Shown here one piece after another: positions 1-5,068 of a DNA stretch of 5,068 nt. The number at the start of each line of letters is the position of its first letter. The stretch's first letter is position 1. Location of the stretch: positions 1 to 5,068 of the forward strand of contig JABSPC010000606.1 in NCBI GenBank assembly GCA_013215515.1, written 5' to 3'. A model generated the notes under the pieces. That model made no database searches. It was not told the origin of the DNA and worked only from the letters and a program-made list of their open reading frames with translations. The stretch is from Crocinitomicaceae bacterium (GTDB taxonomy: Bacteria; Bacteroidota; Bacteroidia; Flavobacteriales_D; Crocinitomicaceae). A program made the translations under genes and the position numbers.

Positions 1-46
1 AGCCTTTTGCGCCTGTGTATGGTATGTCTTCTTTCGTCTTTGCCAT
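1..46 (-). CDS. Start of an unidentified gene, cut by the left edge
   Basis: An ATG at 46 (minus strand) opens a frame that stays open to the window edge and reads MAKTKEDIPYTGAKG. It lies 48 bases downstream of the peptidase stop codon on the same strand, and the ATG sits in an A/T-rich TAATTAATG context typical of Bacteroidota starts. The visible residues are hydrophilic and show no signal peptide, so a cytoplasmic protein is likely. Fifteen residues are too few to recognise a family. The alternative is that this is a chance open stretch, since 15 codons carry little statistical weight; the tandem position and start context favour a real gene. It could be the third gene of a hemW-peptidase-this gene transcript. 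Confidence 0.5.
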   Translation of the reverse strand, partial: MAKTKEDIPYTGAKG

Positions 47-55
47 TAATTATGC

Positions 56-85
56 AAAATATACATTCAATTTTCTTTCTATCAA
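56..85 (-). promoter_or_regulatory. Weak candidate promoter for the gene starting at 46
   Basis: On the minus strand, TTG (83-85) is followed after 19 bases by TATATTTT (56-63). That matches the Bacteroidota consensus TTG-N19-TAnnTTTG except for the final G. Only 9 bases separate the box from the ATG, so any leader would be very short. A/T-rich DNA produces such matches easily, so this is a suggestion only. Confidence 0.2.
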
Positions 86-94
86 AGAAAGTTC

Positions 95-2875
95 CTAGTC
101 GTATCTCAATTCTTTGCCTTTTTTAACAGCTGGAATACCTTCTGTCAGCCATTGAGGAGCTGGTTTGTCCAATAAGTAATGGTCAAAAAACTGACGCATT
201 CTAATACTCAAATCAATTCGATTGGCGTTTCTCATTAGGTTGTGGCCGTCTCCGTTGTAGTTCAATAACCAAGCAGTTTTATCCAACCTCTTCAATCCTG
301 TGAAAAGCTCAATTCCTTGATACCATGGAACTGCTCCATCGCCATCGTTGTGCATAATCATCAAAGGAGTTGTTACGTTTGGAAGGTGAAATTGAGGTGA
401 ATTCTCCACGTATAAATCTGGCCTCTCCCAAATTGTATACCCGATTCTACTTTGCGTTCTTTCGTATTGAAATTGACGGTTGTAACCACTTCCCCATCTA
501 ATTCCACCGTAAGCTGAGAACATATTTGTAACGGGCGCTCCAGCCATAGCAGCGGCGTATCGCTCTGTCATCGTAACCAATTGAGCTGTTTGATACCCTC
601 CCCAAGATTGTCCTTGCAACGCCATTCGTGTAGAATCAACATTTGGCAAAAGCTCCAATACCCGATCCGTTCCGCTCATGATACAATCGTAAGCAGATTG
701 TGCTGGATGACCTTCTTTGTATCGAATATCTGGCATAAATACGACATAACCCGCCGATGCATATTCAGAAGCATAAATAATTGATGCCGTCGGTTTTGGG
801 ATGTAGTGTTGGTGCAACCTATCAGAGTAAAGCTCATAGAAGTAAACCATTAATGGATATGATTTTGTCGCATCAAAGTTTTCTGGTTTGTATAGAATTC
901 CTTCAAGCTTCGTTCCGTCATAAGCTTCCCAATCAATTATCTCGGCTGTTCCCCAATTGTATTCGCTCTGCTGAGGGTTTGTATTTGAAATCTGTTCAAG
1001 GTTATTAAACTCTCCTGTATATGTGTACAATTCTGGGTAATCCTTGAATGTCATTTTACGCATTGCAAAGCGCTCTTTATTTTTAGACCGCATAATGCCA
1101 CCATACATTCTAGCGTCAAAATAGGCCAACTCTTTAATGTCAGTATGGTTTCCGTGGTCAATTAGTTTGTAATTATGAATTCCTTTTGTCTTTTCGTCAA
1201 AACCATTCAAATAAACGTTTTCGTAATCAATATAAACGCTATCGTACGACCAATACCTTATTGAAAGTCGAATCTTGTTCTTCATCCCAGCACTATCTGT
1301 TATCGATATCAATTTTTTATTTCTCAAATCATACGACCAAATATCATATTTTGATTGAAGATAAATGAGAGACTCATCTGCGTTCCAACCAATTTCTCCT
1401 CTTGGATAAGCCTCCATTGGCATTCCGTTCAAGTCAGATGACCAAGTGATGTCTTTAGAATCACAGGTCATGCAATCTTGCGTTGACCTTTCTAAATCGA
1501 CAACAATCTGAGCACCTTTATCCCCATCGTAATAGGTGTACCTCAACCCTGAAGGCGAAAGTTCAACTCCAAACTTACTTTCTGCTTGAAGTAATTCTGC
1601 TTTCCCAGTTTCGATATCGATTCTAAAATAATCCTGAGGACGATGGGCTACCCAGTTAAACGTATGCGCATAGCGCTCGGTGCTAGTTCCCATCAAGTAC
1701 TTTCCTTTCAAGTTCCATCTAGATCGAACTTCTAATGTATCATCCGATAATCGAATCGCATTGGAATTCGCGAAATGATAAACGTATAAATCAGTTCGGT
1801 TCTCGTCAGCTTTCTTCTCCAACAATTGTTGAGGTTGGAGCCTCTTATCCTTGTAATGCCACAAATCAAGTTTCACCTTTTCTGAATCAAGCAATGTGTC
1901 TTTTGGTTCCTCGAACTTAATATCGGCAACTCCGAAATAAAGCAGCTTTCCATCTTTCGTGAATTCAAGTGATTTATGAATTGAAACCGCATCCAGTTTA
2001 GGAATGAATGTACTATTCGTATCAGCAATAAAAAGGTCCGTTTTAGCAGCATAATCCATTACAGCCAAACTATAAACTTTAACTTTTGCAGTGTCCTTAG
2101 AGGCTAAATAAGCCAATTTCGTTTCTTGATCATTAAACGTAAGTTTCTGAAGGTCTTTGTATTTATTTGAAGATACCCATGTGCTTTTATTGGCAGTATT
2201 GAAAATCTCAAGATGAAACGAATCCTCTTTAATTTTATGATGAACTGTCATTGCTATTAAAGTTCCTTCTTCAGAAACTTCAAATGTCTTAACATCTTTA
2301 AATTCAATCTTTTTAGATAAAGATGGGTGATACATCTGAACCACATGTCCTTTAGAAGTATATTGTTTCTTACGGTCCTTTTTGCGAACGCATTTTTTCT
2401 TTTTTGGTCCTTTAACCTTGTTGTGCTGGTACAGAATCGCAGCCCAATCGTTTTCATCATTCAAAGTAAACCGGCCCAATTTTGGCATTTTAATCACTGA
2501 ATCATTTTCCAAAATGTAAATCCCAAGTGAATCCTTTGGCCATTTCGCTTTCTTGACTTTCTCCAATTCACAAATTCTTAAAGTATCATACCCTGGCGTT
2601 ATCTTAAATGCCAAATACACACTCCCTCCGGAAAATGATGCTCCAGTTGCTCTTGGAATTGAATCCAATTCTTTCGATTCCGTATTGTAAATGAATAAAT
2701 ACCCATCTCCTTTATGAGGAGTTACCTCGTATGAAATGTACTTTCCATCATTCGATATTGTAGATCCTTTTAGAGATTTCCAACCATCGTAAACAGTATG
2801 ATCGACAATCTTCTTTTCCTGTGAAATGGAAATTGTGGATACAAGTAGGGTGAAAATGGTTAGTAATTTCCGCAT
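95..2875 (-). CDS. Exported S9-family (prolyl oligopeptidase-like) serine peptidase
   Basis: A probable periplasmic or surface peptidase that hydrolyses peptides with an alpha/beta-hydrolase triad. Residues 1-18 form a signal peptide (MRKLL, then a hydrophobic core), probably cut before Gln19, as is common in Bacteroidota. Residues about 25-640 show strand-rich WD/PD40-like segments (such as TISNDGKYISYE and LEFTKDGKLLYFG) and fit an N-terminal beta-propeller. The catalytic domain spans about 645-905: nucleophile Ser757 in GQSWGGYQ, Asp846 in HNDGDGAVPW (aligned with the HGxxDxxV motif of DPP4-type enzymes), and His878 in GDGHNLM. Tyr680 (VYFYELYSD) may supply the oxyanion hole. All three triad residues are present and the frame is intact, so it should be active; whether it acts as dipeptidyl, aminoacyl or endopeptidase cannot be read from the sequence. 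At 926 residues it is longer than DPP4 or POP, mainly in the propeller part. Oddities are a strongly basic loop (153-170) and a CMTC pair (468-471). The ATG is chosen because the signal peptide begins there. It follows hemW by 49 bases. Confidence 0.93.
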   Translation of the reverse strand: MRKLLTIFTLLVSTISISQEKKIVDHTVYDGWKSLKGSTISNDGKYISYEVTPHKGDGYLFIYNTESKELDSIPRATGASFSGGSVYLAFKITPGYDTLRICELEKVKKAKWPKDSLGIYILENDSVIKMPKLGRFTLNDENDWAAILYQHNKVKGPKKKKCVRKKDRKKQYTSKGHVVQMYHPSLSKKIEFKDVKTFEVSEEGTLIAMTVHHKIKEDSFHLEIFNTANKSTWVSSNKYKDLQKLTFNDQETKLAYLASKDTAKVKVYSLAVMDYAAKTDLFIADTNSTFIPKLDAVSIHKSLEFTKDGKLLYFGVADIKFEEPKDTLLDSEKVKLDLWHYKDKRLQPQQLLEKKADENRTDLYVYHFANSNAIRLSDDTLEVRSRWNLKGKYLMGTSTERYAHTFNWVAHRPQDYFRIDIETGKAELLQAESKFGVELSPSGLRYTYYDGDKGAQIVVDLERSTQDCMTCDSKDITWSSDLNGMPMEAYPRGEIGWNADESLIYLQSKYDIWSYDLRNKKLISITDSAGMKNKIRLSIRYWSYDSVYIDYENVYLNGFDEKTKGIHNYKLIDHGNHTDIKELAYFDARMYGGIMRSKNKERFAMRKMTFKDYPELYTYTGEFNNLEQISNTNPQQSEYNWGTAEIIDWEAYDGTKLEGILYKPENFDATKSYPLMVYFYELYSDRLHQHYIPKPTASIIYASEYASAGYVVFMPDIRYKEGHPAQSAYDCIMSGTDRVLELLPNVDSTRMALQGQSWGGYQTAQLVTMTERYAAAMAGAPVTNMFSAYGGIRWGSGYNRQFQYERTQSRIGYTIWERPDLYVENSPQFHLPNVTTPLMIMHNDGDGAVPWYQGIELFTGLKRLDKTAWLLNYNGDGHNLMRNANRIDLSIRMRQFFDHYLLDKPAPQWLTEGIPAVKKGKELRYD

Positions 2876-2896
2876 AGATGCTGTTTTTTGGTAGTG

Positions 2897-2928
2897 CTAA
2901 AATACCTATTCTGAATGAATCCTCTCAA
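2897..2928 (-). promoter_or_regulatory. Candidate internal promoter for the S9 peptidase
   Basis: On the minus strand, TTG (2926-2928, overlapping the hemW stop codon) is followed after 21 bases by TATTTTAG (2897-2904), which differs from TAnnTTTG at one position. The ATG lies 21 bases further on, preceded by an A-rich stretch (CCAAAAAACAG) and no Shine-Dalgarno sequence. If real, the peptidase can be transcribed apart from hemW. One mismatch in A/T-rich DNA is weak support. Confidence 0.27.
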
Positions 2929-4052
2929 TCAATAATGAAGAGTTCTGAAGCAATATAATCTGCTTTTAATCTTCCTTCCTTGGTAAGGACTAAAATGTCT
3001 GCATTGTTAGTCATCCATTGCTTTTCAATAAAGACATCGCAGCTGGTTCGAAATGACACATTTAAAGGTGAAATTACAGACAATTTTTGAAGGTCAACTC
3101 CATAAACAGTTCTTAATCCAGTCATGAGGTATTCGTTGAATCGATTTTCAACGGATAGAACTTCCGTTTCCGTATAATTTGCCTTTTTTTCAATTGCAGC
3201 GAGGTACTTTCTATTATTAGCAACATTCCATGCGCGAGATACACCGTTGAAAGAATGTGCTGAAGGTCCAACGCCTAAATACCACTCGCCTTTCCAATAA
3301 TTCGAATTGTGCTTGGATTCGAATCCTGCTTTGGAAAAATTAGAAATTTCATATTGATCAAATCCATTTTCTTCTAACATTGAAACCAATAGTTTAAACT
3401 GGTCGCTTTGTTGGTCTTCATTGGAAACAACAATTTTACCATTCTTAACCAGGCTGTTCAATGCAGTATTTTCTTCCACTGTCAAACAGTAGGCTGAAAC
3501 ATGGGGAACTCCAAAATCTATAACTTGTTGAATATGTGCTTTCCAACCCGACAAACTCAAATTTGGAAGGCCATAAATCAAATCTACCGTTAGGTTCGAG
3601 ATTCCCGCATCTTGAGCTTTTTGAACGCAAGTCAAGGCTTCTTCGACAGTATGAGCGCGGTTCATCCATTCCAAATCTTCTGTTTTGAAACTCTGCAAAC
3701 CAATGCTTAGCCTGTTAATTCCCACGGCCGTCCAATCCCTTAAGTTTTCGTCGGTTATATCGTCCGGATTGGCTTCTAGTGAAACCTCAATATCATCCTT
3801 CACATCGAAGTTCTCATAAATCGCATCTAGGAGGCTTTGAAGTTCATTTTGATTCAACAGGCTTGGTGTACCACCTCCAAAATATATTGTTCTAATCTCC
3901 TTACTTTCTAAATAACCCTGCCGAGAAACCAATTCACTAGCAATCGACTCTATCATCTTCTGACGATACTCTTCAAAGGTCGTGCTGAAATGAAAATCAC
4001 AATACGTGCACTTTTGCTTACAAAAAGGAATATGAATATAAATACCAGCCAT
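2925..4052 (-). CDS. hemW: Radical SAM family heme chaperone HemW
   Basis: HemW binds heme and a [4Fe-4S] cluster and is thought to deliver heme to respiratory haemoproteins in the cytoplasm; it was long mis-annotated as oxygen-independent coproporphyrinogen III oxidase (HemN). Visible motifs: the cluster-binding CxxxCxxC at Cys11, Cys15 and Cys18, followed by Asp-Phe; the SAM-binding GGGTPS at 59-64; SLEANPDD at 91-98; RLSIGLQSF at 114-122; DLIYGLP at 157-163; and HNSNYW at 248-253, which fits the HNxxYW motif linked to heme binding in this family. The C-terminal HemN_C-type domain covers about 300-370. Phe at position 20, where true HemN has a fourth Cys (CxxxCxxCxC), supports HemW rather than HemN. 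The 375-residue length is normal and nothing is broken. The start is firm because MAGIYIHIPF directly precedes the cluster motif, as in relatives. It is the first gene of the leftward tandem and is divergent from the gene at 4141. Confidence 0.96.
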   Translation of the reverse strand: MAGIYIHIPFCKQKCTYCDFHFSTTFEEYRQKMIESIASELVSRQGYLESKEIRTIYFGGGTPSLLNQNELQSLLDAIYENFDVKDDIEVSLEANPDDITDENLRDWTAVGINRLSIGLQSFKTEDLEWMNRAHTVEEALTCVQKAQDAGISNLTVDLIYGLPNLSLSGWKAHIQQVIDFGVPHVSAYCLTVEENTALNSLVKNGKIVVSNEDQQSDQFKLLVSMLEENGFDQYEISNFSKAGFESKHNSNYWKGEWYLGVGPSAHSFNGVSRAWNVANNRKYLAAIEKKANYTETEVLSVENRFNEYLMTGLRTVYGVDLQKLSVISPLNVSFRTSCDVFIEKQWMTNNADILVLTKEGRLKADYIASELFIID

Positions 4053-4056
4053 TGCC

Positions 4057-4085
4057 CAAAAGTACGTACTTTACTCAAATGTTAA
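4057..4085 (-). promoter_or_regulatory. Candidate hemW promoter almost touching the start codon
   Basis: TACTTTTG at 4057-4064 (minus strand) matches the Bacteroidota -7 consensus TAnnTTTG at all defined positions. Eighteen bases upstream is TTA (4083-4085) in place of the TTG -33 element. Only 4 bases (GGCA) separate the -7 box from the hemW ATG, so transcription would begin at or very near the start codon, giving a leaderless or nearly leaderless mRNA. The box overlaps the 14-bp palindrome at 4059-4072. A chance match is possible, and the true promoter may lie further upstream in the 88-base gap. Confidence 0.35.
4059..4072. repeat. Perfect 14-bp palindrome, possible operator in front of hemW
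   Basis: AAAGTACGTACTTT equals its own reverse complement over all 14 bases, centred between 4065 and 4066. It ends 6 bases upstream of the hemW start codon and overlaps the candidate -7 box. Dimeric repressors commonly bind such symmetric sites, so control of hemW by occlusion is a reasonable inference. It does not match an FNR/CRP-type TTGAT-N4-ATCAA site or another operator I recognise. A 14-base palindrome is expected by chance roughly once per 16 kb in random sequence, so position rather than rarity is the main argument. Confidence 0.4.
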
Positions 4086-4130
4086 TTTTTTAGAGGGTAT
4101 TGATTTGAATAATAAAATTTCATAACTTAC

Positions 4131-4136
4131 AGGAAG
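4131..4136 (+). promoter_or_regulatory. Shine-Dalgarno-like AGGAAG before the small helical gene
   Basis: AGGAAG lies 4 bases before the ATG at 4141. It is the only purine-rich Shine-Dalgarno-like site in front of a start in this window, where the other starts have only A/T-rich leaders. It supports the start at 4141. The spacing is short and many Bacteroidota genes do not depend on such sites, so its importance is uncertain. Confidence 0.35.
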
Positions 4137-4140
4137 AATC

Positions 4141-4491
4141 ATGGCATTTGAAAAACATAAACGGTTATTAAATAAAGAACTAGATCAATTCAGTCTTATT
4201 CTCAGCGAAGTCTTGCCCAGATATCTCGAGTTGATGAAGAGTGAACAAATATCTGATGAAGAGGCTAAGGAGCTCGGTGAAATCGAGCATTTCCTAATTG
4301 AAATTAATGCCAAAATCGCCGAAATCAAGTCCAAATTGGACCATGACTTATTCGGAGAAACAATGTCTGAGTACTATAAAGTCAAGGAAAAAGCAAGCAC
4401 TGGCGATGAAAATGCCATTAAAAAACTCAAGAAATTGAGAGAAGTGTTTAGCGAATCAATTAAAAGTGATGTCTTTTTTAATTGGAATTAA
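4141..4491 (+). CDS. Small charged all-helical protein, function unknown
   Basis: I do not recognise this 116-residue protein. It has no signal peptide, membrane segment or cysteine and is rich in Lys, Glu and Asp, so it is probably cytoplasmic. The sequence suggests helices at about 3-34, 37-68, 74-86 and 89-109, broken at Pro26, by SDEE (38-41), by the DHDLFGE stretch (68-73) and by the STGDE turn (86-90). Heptad-like spacing in 44-66 (LGEIEHFLIEINAKIAEI) suggests a coiled coil or helical bundle. The C-terminus is aromatic (VFFNWN), which could be a docking tail. Evidence that it is a real gene: a start preceded by AGGAAG, an uninterrupted frame, a coherent amphipathic composition, and close packing against both neighbours. 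It diverges from hemW across 88 bases and converges on the YD-repeat gene with a 3-base gap. No clear plus-strand promoter is visible; the nearest is TTGATTTG at 4100-4107, one mismatch from TAnnTTTG without a good -33 element. Confidence 0.75.
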   Translation: MAFEKHKRLLNKELDQFSLILSEVLPRYLELMKSEQISDEEAKELGEIEHFLIEINAKIAEIKSKLDHDLFGETMSEYYKVKEKASTGDENAIKKLKKLREVFSESIKSDVFFNWN

Positions 4492-4494
4492 TTC

Positions 4495-5068
4495 TTACTT
4501 ACAGTCATAAGTTAAGGTCATTACCCTCGTTTTACCCATTTTCGTTCGACCTACCTGAGTAGGGTAACCCTCTTTATTGTATTTGTAATGGTTTCTGTTT
4601 ACTTGCCGTTCACCTTTTTTTCTAAATGCCCCGTGAACTTTATATGTCGTATTTGTCATATAAGTTCGCTGAATTTTAACAATATTATGGTCGTGATTCC
4701 CTACAGGATAGCCCAGTAGCATTTCGGTGTTGTTAATTACAATTCCCTTGTTCTTAAATGGATTGATTTTATTATCATATCGAATTCTATTTTCTTCAAT
4801 CAATTCATCGAATTTATCATAAATCAAAACTTTTGTTGGCTGTCCTTGAGAATCATATTCATAAGCATGAACCAACGACCGTTCATTTCCAACCATCGTA
4901 ATTTGCTTAACGATCTGCCCTTTACCATTGTATTCAAACGTGCGCGTGTCTAAGCCTTTCTCACCATTAATTGCTATTATTTTATTGTTGTCATCATACA
5001 CATATGCCGCGATCATTGTTCCTGATAAAAAGGCTTGAAGACCTCCATGGTCATGGTAATTAAACTGC
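4495..5068 (-). CDS. YD-repeat-like protein, C-terminal part, N-terminus outside the window
   Basis: The frame is open from the right edge to a TAA at 4495-4497, giving 190 visible residues. There is an internal Met at 5014-5016, but 17 further codons upstream (QFNYHDHGGLQAFLSGT) are open and protein-like, so that Met is unlikely to be the true start. The sequence has loose repeats of Y/F-x-Y-D/N followed by a turn and a short strand, with the Tyr-Asp/Asn pair at visible residues 24-25, 46-47, 71-72, 97-98, 163-164 and 187-188. The first four lie 22-26 residues apart, close to the period of YD/RHS-type repeats. A segment with NPF (102-104), then NN (112-113), then YKYNKEGYPTQ (161-171) resembles the C-terminal part of secreted Bacteroidota proteins that build a beta-sheet from such repeats. 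A surface or periplasmic beta-repeat lipoprotein is a plausible inference, but the export signal would be off the edge. There is no RHS toxin core or toxin domain in view; it simply ends in TYDCK. Confidence 0.7.
   Translation of the reverse strand, partial: QFNYHDHGGLQAFLSGTMIAAYVYDDNNKIIAINGEKGLDTRTFEYNGKGQIVKQITMVGNERSLVHAYEYDSQGQPTKVLIYDKFDELIEENRIRYDNKINPFKNKGIVINNTEMLLGYPVGNHDHNIVKIQRTYMTNTTYKVHGAFRKKGERQVNRNHYKYNKEGYPTQVGRTKMGKTRVMTLTYDCK

Noticed and set aside
75..91. Inverted repeat CTTTCT-atcaa-AGAAAG just downstream of the peptidase stop, considered as a terminator
   Set aside because: The stem is only 6 bp with two G-C pairs, and on the minus strand it is followed by AAAA rather than a T-tract. 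It also overlaps the candidate -33 element of the next gene.
581..1920. Several plus-strand open frames of 60-75 codons opposite the peptidase gene
   Set aside because: All are antisense to a clear family member, have low-quality composition and no start signals. They are shadows of the real gene.
2257..2460. Minus-strand 67-codon open frame inside the peptidase gene
   Set aside because: It is wholly inside the peptidase coding sequence in another frame, is basic because it shadows the Lys-rich loop, and has no start context of its own.
3445..3669. Minus-strand 74-codon open frame inside hemW
   Set aside because: It overlaps the conserved hemW core in another frame and its translation is Ser/Arg-rich with no recognisable pattern.
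2925..4052. Annotation as oxygen-independent coproporphyrinogen III oxidase (hemN)
   Set aside because: The cluster motif is CxxxCxxC followed by Asp-Phe rather than the CxxxCxxCxC of HemN, the length is about 375 rather than about 455, and the HNxxYW motif is present.
4100..4107. TTGATTTG as a -7 box for the plus-strand gene at 4141
   Set aside because: It misses the A at position 2 of TAnnTTTG and has no TTG at a suitable distance upstream (ATG at 4079-4081). Too weak to list as a promoter.
4495..5068. RHS/YD polymorphic toxin
   Set aside because: Repeats are few and degenerate, there is no conserved RHS core motif or C-terminal toxin domain, and no immunity-like gene on the expected side. 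It fits a secreted beta-repeat protein better.

Overview
The window looks like ordinary chromosomal DNA of an AT-rich Bacteroidota bacterium, most likely of the Flavobacteriales. Four things point there. The S9 peptidase is of a type I associate with that phylum. Its signal peptide is predicted to cut just before a Gln. The HemW N-terminus reads MAGIYIHIPFCKQKC. Start codons follow A/T-rich stretches mostly lacking Shine-Dalgarno sequences, with partial matches to the phylum's promoter consensus (TTG, about 19 bases, TAnnTTTG). A family-level placement (for example Crocinitomicaceae) would be a guess.

Layout from left to right. At 1-46 (minus) is the first 15 codons of an unidentified gene running off the left edge. 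At 95-2875 (minus) is a complete 926-residue exported S9-type serine peptidase with a readable Ser-Asp-His triad. At 2925-4052 (minus) is a complete 375-residue HemW, the radical-SAM-family heme chaperone. An 88-base divergent intergenic region (4053-4140) carries a perfect 14-bp palindrome and a candidate hemW promoter. At 4141-4491 (plus) is a small, charged, probably all-helical cytoplasmic protein of unknown function. It meets, tail to tail with 3 bases between, the end of a YD-repeat-like protein at 4495-5068 (minus) whose frame stays open to the right edge, so its N-terminus is outside the window.

The three left-hand minus-strand genes are tandem with gaps of 49 and 48 bases and could form one transcript starting at hemW, although partial promoter matches lie in both gaps. 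No functional link between heme delivery and the peptidase is evident; the pairing is probably incidental. No stretch above 300 bases lacks a gene. I found no tRNA or rRNA, mobile element, CRISPR array or phage signature. I do not see convincing evidence of a novel system here. The most interesting items are the palindrome with a near-leaderless promoter arrangement in front of hemW, and the unrecognised helical protein divergent from it.
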